In this document: positions 10,809 through 19,278 of the stretch, in pieces
How the letters are laid out: every line of letters begins with the position of its first letter
Position numbering within the stretch: the stretch's first letter is position 1
Assembly (NCBI GenBank): GCA_021325355.1
Contig: JAJPHI010000018.1
Coordinates: 248,001 to 312,000 of the forward strand
DNA from: Pseudomonadota bacterium
Lineage (GTDB): Bacteria > Desulfobacterota > Binatia > Binatales > Binataceae
Direction of reading: 5' to 3'
DNA: 64,000 bases
The notes under the pieces: model-generated
Told to the model about the DNA's origin: nothing
The model's input: the letters and a program-made list of their open reading frames with translations, nothing else
The model's database searches: none
Made by a program: the position numbers and the translations under genes

Positions 10809-10882
10809 ACGATTAACCCGTATCCGAGTCATCCATGCGGCGCCGGTCCGCGGCGACTGCGCGGACGGCCGCGAGACTCACG

Positions 10883-11746
10883 ATGACGCCGCTTTTTCGC
10901 CAACTGACGCTTTGCGGAGTCGGTCTTATCGGCGGCTCGATCGCGCTTATCGCGCGGCGTGCCGGACTGGTCGAGCGGATTGTCGGACTCGGTCGCACGC
11001 AATCGAATCTCGACGTTGCCCTTGAACGCGGGATCGTCGATCACGCCACGCGCGATCCGCAGGAGGCGGCCGCCGGCGCCGACCTGGTGATGCTGGCGAC
11101 GCCGATTCTGACCTTTCCGCAGACGCTCGGCGCGATGGTGCCGTATCTGCCAGAGGACGCCGTGGTGACCGACGTCGGCAGCGTCAAGGGGTGGGTGGTG
11201 CGCGAGCTCGAACCGCGCCTCGGACCGCGGATGGCGCTCGTCGGTGTCCATCCGGTGGCCGGCAAGGAGATAACCGGCGCGGCCGCCGCCGATGCGGAGC
11301 TCTTTCGCGACCGCCGGGTGATTATCACGCCGTCGGCGCGCTCGACCACCGATGCCCTGCAGCGGGTCGAAGCGCTCTGGCGGGCGAGCGGCGCGCGGAT
11401 TGAACGGATGGCTCCCGAGACGCACGACGCGCTGCTCGCGCATGCGAGCCATCTGCCGCAAATCACCGCGAGCGCGCTCGCCGCGGCGCTCGCCGAGACG
11501 ACGATCGCGGGCCATTGGGCGGCGGCTTACGGCGCCGGTGGTCTGCGCGATACGACGCGGATTGCGGCGTCGTCGGCCGAGATGTGGCGGGATATCTGTC
11601 TGACTAACCGCGATCAGATTCTCGCGGGGCTCCGCCTCTACGGGGAATCCCTGCGACGCTTTGCCGCGGCCGTCGACGCGGGCGACGCCGCCGCGCTGCT
11701 CGAGCTCTTCGAGCTGGGGCGCCGGATGCGCGAGCGCCTGGGTTAG
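10883..11746 (+). CDS. tyrA: Prephenate dehydrogenase
   Basis: TyrA oxidises prephenate to 4-hydroxyphenylpyruvate for tyrosine synthesis. The protein has an N-terminal NAD-binding fingerprint LCGVGLIGGSIAL. It continues with VVTDVGSVKGWVV, the VGVHPVAGKEITG motif with the catalytic His, and the helical domain HASHLPQITASALA. The start at 10883 (287 residues) puts the Rossmann strand at the usual distance; an upstream in-frame ATG at 10835 would add 16 Arg/Ala-rich residues. No ACT domain is present. cmk follows after 4 bases, with no aroA between them. Confidence 0.94.
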   Translation: MTPLFRQLTLCGVGLIGGSIALIARRAGLVERIVGLGRTQSNLDVALERGIVDHATRDPQEAAAGADLVMLATPILTFPQTLGAMVPYLPEDAVVTDVGSVKGWVVRELEPRLGPRMALVGVHPVAGKEITGAAAADAELFRDRRVIITPSARSTTDALQRVEALWRASGARIERMAPETHDALLAHASHLPQITASALAAALAETTIAGHWAAAYGAGGLRDTTRIAASSAEMWRDICLTNRDQILAGLRLYGESLRRFAAAVDAGDAAALLELFELGRRMRERLG

Positions 11747-11750
11747 CGCG

Positions 11751-12455
11751 ATGGCCGAGGAGTCGCGGCAGCGTCGACGCGCCCGGCCGGTCGTCGCGAT
11801 CGACGGTCCGACCGGGGCCGGCAAGACCACGGTCGCGCGTGCGCTCGCCGCCGCGCTCGGCTTCACGCACGTCAATACGGGCGCGATGTACCGCGCGTTC
11901 GCACTGGCGGCCGCGATGCGATATACTGAAGCGGACTTGGCGAAGGGCGCTCTCGGCGCCCGACTCGGAGCTCTCCTGAATTCGATCTCGATCACCCTTG
12001 ATGGCCCGCGGGTCATGCTGAACGGCCGTGATGTTACCGACGCGATCGCGGCCCCCGCGATCGCCGACCTGGCCTCGCGCCTTTCGGCGCTGCCGGCCGT
12101 CCGCGAACGGATGCGCGAGTGGCAGCGGGCGGCCGGACGGGATGGCGGGATTGTGATGGAAGGGCGCGATATCGGCACCGTGATTTTTCCTGACGCCGAG
12201 TACAAATTCTATCTTACGGCCCGTGACGAAGTGCGCGCTCGCCGCCGCTTCGCCGAACTTGCCGCCCGCGGCAGTGACCTGAGCTTCGGCGAGGTGCTGG
12301 CCCAGTTGCGCGAGCGTGATGCGCGCGATTCCGCCCGCGCACTGGCGCCGCTCAAGCCGGCGCCCGACGCCGTGATCATCGATGCGAGCGATCTCACGGT
12401 GACGCAGGTGGTGGCGCTGATGCGGGCGCGCGTTGAGCAAGCCTCGCGTCCCTAG
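11751..12455 (+). CDS. cmk: Cytidylate kinase
   Basis: A 234-residue CMP/dCMP kinase. The P-loop GPTGAGKTTVA lies near residues 18-26, with NTGAMYRAFAL, the CMP-binding insert, MEGRDIGTVIFPDAEYKFYL and RDARDSARALAPLKPA. All are canonical. The start is the ATG 4 bases after the tyrA stop; the open frame extends further upstream but only as a shadow inside tyrA. It precedes rpsA, the most conserved cmk neighbourhood in proteobacteria. Confidence 0.96.
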   Translation: MAEESRQRRRARPVVAIDGPTGAGKTTVARALAAALGFTHVNTGAMYRAFALAAAMRYTEADLAKGALGARLGALLNSISITLDGPRVMLNGRDVTDAIAAPAIADLASRLSALPAVRERMREWQRAAGRDGGIVMEGRDIGTVIFPDAEYKFYLTARDEVRARRRFAELAARGSDLSFGEVLAQLRERDARDSARALAPLKPAPDAVIIDASDLTVTQVVALMRARVEQASRP

Positions 12456-12462
12456 TCGGGAC

Positions 12463-12491
12463 TTGAAAGCGCGGAGTCACCCTTGTATGGA
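12463..12491 (+). promoter_or_regulatory. rpsA: Candidate sigma-70-type promoter for rpsA
   Basis: TTGAAA at 12463-12468 and TATGGA at 12486-12491 are separated by 17 bases and end about 40 bases before the rpsA ATG. The -35 matches consensus at five of six positions and the -10 at three. An extra promoter for rpsA after cmk is common, which supports the reading. Confidence 0.4.
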
Positions 12492-12531
12492 TGGCAGTAA
12501 TTTGCTGGGCCGCTTAAAAAGGTTTCACTAA

Positions 12532-14259
12532 ATGGAGAAAGAGTCTTCGCCGCAAGCGAACGGAGGCGCCAATGACTTCGAGTCGCTGATGGAACAGTCG
12601 CTGCACGCACCGCGTCCCGGTGACGTGCTGCTCGGCACCGTCCTCCTCGTCGGCCGCGATAGCGTAATCGTCGATATCAACTACAAGTGCGAAGGGCAGA
12701 TTCCGCTCGCTGAATTTCTCGATGCCGACGGTAACCCCACCGTTCGGGAAGGCGACGAAATCGACGTCTACTTCGAGGGCACCGAGACCGACAACGGGAC
12801 CGTGATGCTCTCGTATGCCAAGGCGCAGAAGTTCAAGATCTGGCGCGAACTCGAGCGCGCCTTCCATAGCGAGACGCCGGTCGAGGGCGTGATCGTCGGC
12901 AAGGTGAAGGGCGGGCTCGAGGTCGATATCGGCGTGCCGGCGTTCCTGCCCGGGTCGCATGTCGATACCCGTCCAGCGCGCAATCTCGATCGCTATATCG
13001 GGCAGCGCGCGCGCTTTCAGATTCTCAAGTTCAACCGCGCGCGCGGCAACGTCGTGGTCTCCCGGCGCGCCGTGATGGAACGCGAGCGGGCCTCGCTCAA
13101 GGAGCAGACCCTGCAGGTGCTCGAGGAGGGCGTGATCCTCGAAGGCACGGTCAAGAATATCACCGACTACGGCGCCTTCGTGGATCTCGGCGGAATCGAC
13201 GGCCTGCTGCATATCACCGACATGGCCTGGGGCCGTCTGCAGCATCCCTCCGAAGCCGTCAAGGTCGGCGACAAGGTCAAAGTGGTCGTCCTCAAGTACG
13301 ACCCGCAGCGCGAGCGCGTCTCGCTGGGCATGAAGCAGATCCTCCCCGACCCGTGGAACAATGCGGCACAGAACTACCCGATCGGCGCCCGCCTCCACGG
13401 CAAGGTGGTGAGCGTCACCGATTACGGCGCCTTCGTCGAGCCCGAAAAGGGCGTTGAAGGCCTGATTCACGTCTCCGAGATGAGCTGGAGCAAGCGCGCC
13501 GTTCATCCGTCGAAAGTAGTCAACGTCGGCGATCGCGTCGAGGTGCAGGTGCTCGGGGTGGACGAGGCCAGCCGCCGGATCGCGCTCGGTCTCAAGCAGA
13601 CCGAGCCCAATCCCTGGCAGGAACTCGCCCAGCGTCATCCGGTGGGCAGCACGATCAGCGGCAAGGTCAAGTCGATTACCGATTTCGGCGTTTTCGTCGA
13701 GATTGAACCCGGAATCGACGGGCTCGTGCATATCTCCGACCTCTCGTGGACGCGCAAGGTGCGCCATCCCTCCGAGGTTTACAAGAAAGGCGACGAGGTG
13801 CAGGCGGTCGTGCTGGGTATCGAGCCCGAGCACGAGCGCGTGAGCCTCGGCATAAAGCAGCTCACCCCGGACCCGTGGGAGAGCGTTGCCGATCGCTATC
13901 CGCTCAACAGCGTGGTCAAGGGCAAGGTGACCTCGGTGGCGGACTTCGGCGTGTTCGTCGAGTTGGAAGAGGGTATCGAGGGACTGATCCATATCTCGCA
14001 GATCTCGCACGAGCGCATCGATAAACCCTCGTCGGTCTACAAGGTCGGCGACGAGGTCGAGGCGCTGGTCGTGCAGGTCGATACGCGCGAACGCCGGATC
14101 GGACTTTCGGTCAAGGCCCTGCGCCAGCATCAGGAGCGCGAGGAGATGCAAGCCTATCTGAAGCGGCAGCGCGAAGCCCAGCGCTTCTCGATGGGCGACG
14201 TGATCGGCGACGAACTCCGGCTCGATCGCGAGGATCGCGGGCGCCGTCGCGACCGCTAG
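12532..14259 (+). CDS. rpsA: 30S ribosomal protein S1
   Basis: A 575-residue S1 protein that helps mRNA bind the 30S subunit. Six consecutive OB-fold S1 repeats are visible. The first two are divergent ribosome-binding repeats (about residues 30-97 and 117-182). Four RNA-binding repeats follow with the typical ITDYGAFVDL, VTDYGAFVEP, ITDFGVFVEI and VADFGVFVEL strands, at about 200, 285, 372 and 459. Each ends in a D-P-W-like linker (LPDPWNN, EPNPWQE, TPDPWES). The basic C-terminal tail (EDRGRRRDR) is typical of the group. Confidence 0.97.
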   Translation: MEKESSPQANGGANDFESLMEQSLHAPRPGDVLLGTVLLVGRDSVIVDINYKCEGQIPLAEFLDADGNPTVREGDEIDVYFEGTETDNGTVMLSYAKAQKFKIWRELERAFHSETPVEGVIVGKVKGGLEVDIGVPAFLPGSHVDTRPARNLDRYIGQRARFQILKFNRARGNVVVSRRAVMERERASLKEQTLQVLEEGVILEGTVKNITDYGAFVDLGGIDGLLHITDMAWGRLQHPSEAVKVGDKVKVVVLKYDPQRERVSLGMKQILPDPWNNAAQNYPIGARLHGKVVSVTDYGAFVEPEKGVEGLIHVSEMSWSKRAVHPSKVVNVGDRVEVQVLGVDEASRRIALGLKQTEPNPWQELAQRHPVGSTISGKVKSITDFGVFVEIEPGIDGLVHISDLSWTRKVRHPSEVYKKGDEVQAVVLGIEPEHERVSLGIKQLTPDPWESVADRYPLNSVVKGKVTSVADFGVFVELEEGIEGLIHISQISHERIDKPSSVYKVGDEVEALVVQVDTRERRIGLSVKALRQHQEREEMQAYLKRQREAQRFSMGDVIGDELRLDREDRGRRRDR

Positions 14260-14274
14260 CTGTGCGGCGGCCGG

Positions 14275-14586
14275 ATGACCCGACTCGAGCTCATCCACGA
14301 GTTGCAGGCGCGGCGGGCTGAGCTGGGCTTCCGCGACGCCGCGCGCCTTGTCGACCATTGCTTTGCCGCGCTCGCCGAGGCGCTCGCCGCCGGCGAACGG
14401 ATCGAGCTGCGCGGTTTCGGCAGCTTCGGCGTGCGTCATCATGAGGCGCGGACCGGGCGCAACCCGCGCACCGGCGCGGCAATCGCGGTCGCGGCCAAGG
14501 GCGTGCCCTATTTCCGTGCCGCCAAGCAACTGCGCGCCGAGGTGAATCGTGCCGCCCAAACCGCGCCGGCCCGCGCGATCGGCTGA
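14275..14586 (+). CDS. ihfB: HU/IHF-family DNA-binding protein (IHF beta-like)
   Basis: A 103-residue histone-like DNA-bending protein. The dimerisation helices are followed by IELRGFGSFGVRHHEARTGRNPRTG, where Gly-Arg-Asn-Pro forms the tip of the DNA-intercalating beta arm. The GVPYFRAAKQLRAEVN C-terminal helix completes the fold. The position right after rpsA (15 bases) is the classic rpsA-ihfB order, which favours the beta subunit over HU. It is slightly longer than usual because of an Ala-rich tail that overlaps the next gene. Confidence 0.88.
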   Translation: MTRLELIHELQARRAELGFRDAARLVDHCFAALAEALAAGERIELRGFGSFGVRHHEARTGRNPRTGAAIAVAAKGVPYFRAAKQLRAEVNRAAQTAPARAIG

Positions 14587-15100
14587 CCCTGCGGCGATCC
14601 TCTGGGCGCCCTGGCGCTATGCCTACCTCGTCGCGGCGCGCCCCCGGGGCCGCCCCCGCTGCATCTTCTGTTATCGCCAGTTGAGCCTGGCGGGACGCCG
14701 CCAGCGCCTGATCCTTTACGGCGACGCCCACGCGCTGGTGATGCTCAATCGCTATCCGTACAACAACGGCCATCTGATGGTAGCGCCGCGCCGCCACGTC
14801 GCCGACCTCGCGCTGTTGTCCGGCGCCGAACGCGCGGCGCTGGATCGTTTGATCGTTCACGCCGTCGCGCAGTTGCGTGAAGTGATGCGACCGGCGGGCT
14901 TCAATATCGGGGCGAACCTCGGGCGCGTCGCCGGCGCGGGGATCGCCGACCATCTGCACTGGCATATTGTTCCGCGCTGGGACGGCGATACCAACTTTAT
15001 GCCGGCGATCGGCGCGACGCGCGTCATTTCGCAGCATCTGGCGCAATGCTTTGAATTGCTTGCGCCGCGTTTCAAAGCGATCGAGACTGCCTTATCCTAA
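14549..15100 (+). CDS. HIT-family (histidine triad) hydrolase
   Basis: A 183-residue histidine-triad nucleotide hydrolase/transferase. The catalytic motif is HLHWHIVPRW, matching H-x-H-x-H-x-x. Upstream are CIFCYRQ, a zinc-binding pair, and LMLNRYPYNNGHLMVAPRRHV, both of the AP4A-phosphorylase-like branch. The GTG start at 14549 lies 38 bases inside ihfB; the conserved ILWAPWRYAYL strand begins 17 residues later and no better start is available. Substrates are probably dinucleoside polyphosphates or AMP conjugates. Confidence 0.88.
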   Translation: MPPKPRRPARSADPAAILWAPWRYAYLVAARPRGRPRCIFCYRQLSLAGRRQRLILYGDAHALVMLNRYPYNNGHLMVAPRRHVADLALLSGAERAALDRLIVHAVAQLREVMRPAGFNIGANLGRVAGAGIADHLHWHIVPRWDGDTNFMPAIGATRVISQHLAQCFELLAPRFKAIETALS

Positions 15101-15130
15101 AAGGCTGAAAGGTCCCGATCGTTGTCAATC

Positions 15131-16540
15131 ATGGAACCACAGCTGCTTGAGATTCAGACCCTCGGCGAACTGGAGCGGAGCGGCTATCGCCCGCTGCCGG
15201 TGCGGATCGAGCTGCGCAACAATCTGCTGCAGCGCCTGCGTAATCGCGAGCGTATCCTGCCGGGGATTATCGGCTACGACGAAACCGTGCTGCCGGAAAT
15301 CGAGAATGCGATTCTCGCCGGCCATCATATGATCTTCCTGGGGGAACGGGGCCAGGCCAAATCGCGGGTGATTCGCGCGCTGGCCGGTCTGCTCGATGAA
15401 TTCACGCCGGTGCTTGCCGGATGCGAAATCAACGACGATCCCTTTGCGCCGATCTGCGCGCGCTGCCGCCGGCTGGTCGCCGAACAGGGGCGCGACGCGC
15501 CCATCGCCTGGATTGATCGCGATCATCGCTATGCCGAGAAGCTCGCCACGCCCGACGTTTCGGTGGCCGACCTGATCGGCGAGATTGATCCGATCAAGGT
15601 CGCCGAGGGCCGCTACCTGGCCGACACCGAGACCATCCATTACGGGCTCATTCCGCGTGTCAACCGCGGCATCTTCGCGATCAACGAGCTGCCCGATCTG
15701 ACCGAAAAGGTTCAGGTCGGTCTGTTCAATCTGATGGAAGAGCGGGACGTGCAAATCAAGGGCTACAAGATTCGCCTGCCGCTCGACGTGCTGTTCGTGG
15801 CCAGCGCGAATCCCGAAGATTACACGTCGCGCGGCCGCATCATCACGCCGCTCAAGGATCGTTTCGATATCCAGATTCGCACCCACTATCCGCGCGAGCT
15901 TGACCAGGAGATCGCCATCATGGAGCAGGAGAGCGGCTATCCGCTGCGCTCCGAGATGCCGCTGCGGGTGCCGCGCTTTCTCAAGGAGATCCTCGCCCAG
16001 ATTACCTTCGAGGCGCGGGCCTCGAACGAGATCAACCAGGCCTCCGGGGTCTCCGTGCGCGTGACCATCAACAATTACGAAGCGGTGCTGTCGAATGCGG
16101 AAAAGCGCGCGGTGATCAATGCCGACAATGAAATCGTCCCGCGCATCTCGGACCTGCATTCGCTCTATCCGTCGACGGCCGGCAAGCTCGAGCTCGAGTA
16201 CGCCGCCGAAGAACGCAAGGACGAGGACCTGATCGAACGGCTCATCAATCGCGCCGTGCTCAAGACCTTCGATCGCTACCTCAAGGTCGAGGATCTGAAG
16301 CCGGTCACGGCCTATTTCGAGCAGGGCTGGGGCGTCGAGGTCTCGGACCGGTCGCCGTCGGCCGACTACATGGATGCGCTGCACGAAGTGCCCGGTCTGC
16401 GCGACGCGATCGCGCATCTCGGGGCCTTCGAGAGCCCGGGCCTGATGGCCACCGCGAGCGAATTCATCTTCGAGGGCCTGCATCTGCATCAGAAACTCAA
16501 CAAGGACCGCCAGGGTGGACGGTTCGCCTATCATGCCTAA
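15131..16540 (+). CDS. MoxR/Mg-chelatase-I-type AAA+ ATPase
   Basis: A 469-residue AAA+ ATPase of the MoxR/ChlI clade. Walker A is GERGQAKS at residues 71-78. Walker B is the AINELPD segment, followed by the sensor-1 stretch VASANPED, with GRIITPLKDRFDIQI as the arginine-finger region. A short insert after Walker A carries C98, C109 and C112 (C-x10-C-x2-C), a possible metal site unusual for MoxR. Members act as chaperones that load cofactors or remodel complexes with a VWA partner, and that partner follows directly at 16586. ATG 15131 is chosen over a TTG three codons upstream. The target complex is unknown. Confidence 0.85.
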   Translation: MEPQLLEIQTLGELERSGYRPLPVRIELRNNLLQRLRNRERILPGIIGYDETVLPEIENAILAGHHMIFLGERGQAKSRVIRALAGLLDEFTPVLAGCEINDDPFAPICARCRRLVAEQGRDAPIAWIDRDHRYAEKLATPDVSVADLIGEIDPIKVAEGRYLADTETIHYGLIPRVNRGIFAINELPDLTEKVQVGLFNLMEERDVQIKGYKIRLPLDVLFVASANPEDYTSRGRIITPLKDRFDIQIRTHYPRELDQEIAIMEQESGYPLRSEMPLRVPRFLKEILAQITFEARASNEINQASGVSVRVTINNYEAVLSNAEKRAVINADNEIVPRISDLHSLYPSTAGKLELEYAAEERKDEDLIERLINRAVLKTFDRYLKVEDLKPVTAYFEQGWGVEVSDRSPSADYMDALHEVPGLRDAIAHLGAFESPGLMATASEFIFEGLHLHQKLNKDRQGGRFAYHA

Positions 16541-16585
16541 CGCGCGCGGAGCTGCCGTTGCGGCAACGGCGGCGGGCGGTTCGTT

Positions 16586-18178
16586 ATGATCAGTATTCGC
16601 TATACGCAATGGGACGGTACCCAGGCGCTCAAGCTCGAAGCCGACAAGGTGTTCGAAAAGCTGGCCGAATATCTGTCCTACACCGACGACGTGCGGCAGG
16701 CCGCCGACTGGATGATGCGGCAGGGGATGGAGTTCGACGGGATGAAGGTCGTCGGGCTCGAGGAGCTGCTTGAACAGTTGCGCCAGGAGATGCGCCAGCG
16801 CTACCGCGACTTCAATCTGCGCAATGCGCTGTCGGAGGTCGAGCGGCGGCTCAACGAAATCCTCGCCCGCGAGCGCGAGACGCTCGAACGTCTGCGCGGC
16901 ACGAAGCCGGGGGTCGAGGACAAGCAGCAGCAGCTTCAGCACATCCCACGCCGTCTCTCCGAGGCGCTGCGCAAGCTCGAAAGCTACGACTTCGAAGACG
17001 CGCAGGCGCGCGCCGACTTCGAGGAGCTGCTCGGCGAGTACGACAACATCCGCGATCTCGAAAATTTTCGCGATCGCTACAATCACATGTTCCACGGACC
17101 CAAGAGCCTCGGCTACGGCGAGGCCGTCGAGCTGATGCGCGAGATGGAGCGGATGCGCCAGCTCGAGCAGGATCTGATGCAGGGCAACTTCGAACAGATT
17201 TCACTCGAAGACCTGCAGGAGATGCTCGGACCGCAGGCGCTGCAGGATTTCCAGAATCTCCGCCAGGTGATGCTCATCCTGCGGCAGTCGGGCTACCTGA
17301 TGCAGAAGGGCGATCATATGCAGCTCTCGCCCAAGGGCGTGCGGCGGATTGGGCAACTGGCGCTGCGCGACATCTACCAGGGACTCCTGAAGGATCGCTC
17401 GGGGGCGCATCGCACCGACCATCGCGGCATCGCCGAGATTCGCCCCGACGAGGTCAAGCCGTACAGTTTCGGCGATCCGCTCAATCTGAGCCTCGTCGGC
17501 ACACTCAAGCATGCGCTGACCCGCCGGCCGGGGGTGCCGCTCCGCCTCGAACCCGGAGACTTCGAGATTTTTGAAAGTGATTACGGCAGCTCCTCGGCGA
17601 CCGTGCTGTGCCTCGACATGTCATGGTCGATGAGCTGGGAGGGCCGGTTTGCCGCTGCCAAGAAGGTCGCGCTGGCGCTCGAAACCCTGATCCGCACCAA
17701 GTTTCCGCGCGATTACTTCTCGATGGTCGGCTTTTTCACGCGGGCGGTCGAGCTCAAGCTCAAGGATTTGCCGGAAGCTTCGTGGAACATGGGCGATCCG
17801 TTCACCAACCTTCAGGACGGGCTGCGCCTCGCCTCGGACCTGCTGTCGCATCACGCCTCGCGCAACAAGCATATTATCGTGATTACCGACGGTCAGCCGA
17901 CCGCCTACTTCCTCAACAAGCGGCTCTATTGCGAGTGGCCCTTGTCCTTCGGCGGCATCAGCATGCGCGCCGCGCAGGAAACGCTGAAGGAGGTCGAACG
18001 CGTGACCCGCAAGGGCATCACGATCAACACCTTCATGCTCGACGACTCGCCGAGCCTGCGCGCCTTCGTCGAAAAGATGACCGCGATCAATCGCGGGCGC
18101 GCCCTCTACACCCGCCCCGACCATCTGGGCGAATACATGCTGGTCGACTACCTGTCGAAGAAGCGCAAGCGCGCCTGA
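16586..18178 (+). CDS. VWA-domain protein, partner of the MoxR-type ATPase
   Basis: A 530-residue cytoplasmic protein. The N-terminal 300 residues are helical and rich in Glu, Arg and Gln (for example LLEQLRQEMRQRYRDFNLRN), with likely coiled coils. The C-terminal part is a von Willebrand A domain with a complete MIDAS: DMSWSMSW at D344, a Thr in the DPFTNLQDGLR loop, and the Asp in VITDGQP. This is the expected D-x-S-x-S...T...D set. It is encoded 45 bases after the AAA+ gene, matching the common MoxR-VWA pairing in which the VWA subunit docks the substrate. No signal peptide or transmembrane helix is seen. Confidence 0.87.
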   Translation: MISIRYTQWDGTQALKLEADKVFEKLAEYLSYTDDVRQAADWMMRQGMEFDGMKVVGLEELLEQLRQEMRQRYRDFNLRNALSEVERRLNEILARERETLERLRGTKPGVEDKQQQLQHIPRRLSEALRKLESYDFEDAQARADFEELLGEYDNIRDLENFRDRYNHMFHGPKSLGYGEAVELMREMERMRQLEQDLMQGNFEQISLEDLQEMLGPQALQDFQNLRQVMLILRQSGYLMQKGDHMQLSPKGVRRIGQLALRDIYQGLLKDRSGAHRTDHRGIAEIRPDEVKPYSFGDPLNLSLVGTLKHALTRRPGVPLRLEPGDFEIFESDYGSSSATVLCLDMSWSMSWEGRFAAAKKVALALETLIRTKFPRDYFSMVGFFTRAVELKLKDLPEASWNMGDPFTNLQDGLRLASDLLSHHASRNKHIIVITDGQPTAYFLNKRLYCEWPLSFGGISMRAAQETLKEVERVTRKGITINTFMLDDSPSLRAFVEKMTAINRGRALYTRPDHLGEYMLVDYLSKKRKRA

Positions 18179-18188
18179 CGCTCGGCGC

Positions 18189-18791
18189 TCAGGCGGTGCG
18201 CGGCAGCGAGGTCAGATGACGCGACTGCCGCGCGGAGATCATGTAGGCGACCGGGATAACCGCGAAGGCGCCGAGCGCCACGGTGGTGCTGAACCAGCCG
18301 ACGGCCACGGCCAGAACATAGAGTCCGACGACGGCGAGGAAGACCTTGCGGACATACCGCACCAGGCGCGGGTCGATATCGTGATCGACCAGCCGCCCGC
18401 CGCTGGTCGCATAGGACCAGTGGAGCCAGCGCGCCAGGCCCGCCGCGCCGAGGTTAAGGCCGTAGATGGTCGTGGCCAGGGGCAGCCGCGGGTTGCGTCC
18501 GATCAGAGCGGCCGAGAACGGAATGAAGCAGATCGTCAACAGCAGCAGCAGAGTTATCCATACATGCACGCGATCCGAACGCCGAATCCAGTGCGACTCC
18601 ATTTGATGGCCGAACCAGAAGTTGCCGACCACGATGAAGCTGACGAGGAAGGCGGTGAGCGCCGGCACCATCGCCTGGAGTTGGCGGGCGAGATCGCGGT
18701 TCGAGACTGCCTGCGGGGGGCGCAGATCCAGCACCAGCAAGGTCAGGACGATAGCGAAGACACCGTCGGCCAGGGCCATCAGGCGGCTCAC
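18189..18791 (-). CDS. TMEM175/DUF1211-family membrane protein (putative K+ channel)
   Basis: A 200-residue membrane protein. The N-terminal MALADGVFAIVLTLLVLDL is the signature of the TMEM175 (DUF1211) family, whose R/x-x-FSDGVFAI motif lines the pore of lysosomal and bacterial K+ channels. About five to six hydrophobic helices can be counted (AFLVSFIVVGNFWFGH, VWITLLLLLTICFIPFS, VFLAVVGLYVLAVAV, VALGAFAVIPVAYM). It starts with GTG. The stop lies 10 bases from the convergent VWA gene. Channel activity is inference from family. Confidence 0.75.
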   Translation of the reverse strand: MSRLMALADGVFAIVLTLLVLDLRPPQAVSNRDLARQLQAMVPALTAFLVSFIVVGNFWFGHQMESHWIRRSDRVHVWITLLLLLTICFIPFSAALIGRNPRLPLATTIYGLNLGAAGLARWLHWSYATSGGRLVDHDIDPRLVRYVRKVFLAVVGLYVLAVAVGWFSTTVALGAFAVIPVAYMISARQSRHLTSLPRTA

Positions 18792-18840
18792 GCTGAGCCC
18801 GGCGCGCGCCGGCTGCTCTGCAGAGGAGTCGAGGCGCGGA

Positions 18841-19278
18841 TTAGCGAGAGAGTCGGGCGCTGAGATTGAAGAACTCCTGCAGCGTCTGGTTGAAACGGAA
18901 GAATTTGTCCTCGCGCAACTGATCGGTCGATTCGAGCCACAGCTCGTCGCCGACCAGAGCGAGCGAGCTCAGCGTGTGGCGCAGCTCGGGACGGCCGCCT
19001 CGCGCGATCTCCGCGAGCATCCGATCCCATACCGGGCGCCGGCCGCAAATCACGAAGTCGGGATCGAAGGCGGCGGTATCATCAAGCTGCACGGCGCGGG
19101 CGAGGCGGTAACCGTCAAATTCGAGGCCCACCAGGGGCGCGACGGGGTCATCGTTTTCGCCGATCACCTTGATCACGAAGCGGACCTCGGCGTAGCCGAG
19201 CCGGCGAAACAGCTCGCCCTCGGCCTCCATGAGGCGGCCGAGGGCGGCAAACCATTGCGGGTCGGGGAAGGCCGCCAT
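18841..19278 (-). CDS. Small soluble protein coupled to the diiron oxidase (possible SCP2-like)
   Basis: A 145-residue protein that I do not recognise with certainty. It has no signal peptide or membrane segment. The alternating pattern (EVRFVIKVIGENDDPVAPLV, LVGDELWLESTDQL) is reminiscent of an SCP2-like sterol/lipid-binding fold, but no diagnostic motif is present. The ATG overlaps the stop of the diiron oxidase gene (TGATG), so translation is coupled and a role as partner or substrate-delivery subunit is likely. Codon use is like the neighbours. Confidence 0.6.
   Translation of the reverse strand: MAAFPDPQWFAALGRLMEAEGELFRRLGYAEVRFVIKVIGENDDPVAPLVGLEFDGYRLARAVQLDDTAAFDPDFVICGRRPVWDRMLAEIARGGRPELRHTLSSLALVGDELWLESTDQLREDKFFRFNQTLQEFFNLSARLSR

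Noticed and set aside
12514..14559. 681-residue open frame on the minus strand covering rpsA and ihfB
   Set aside because: It is an antisense shadow of high-GC coding sequence; the plus-strand frame encodes a clear S1 protein, and the minus frame has no recognisable domain.
15125..17095. 656-residue minus-strand frame opposite the MoxR and VWA genes
   Set aside because: Same cause; the plus strand carries complete Walker motifs and a MIDAS domain.
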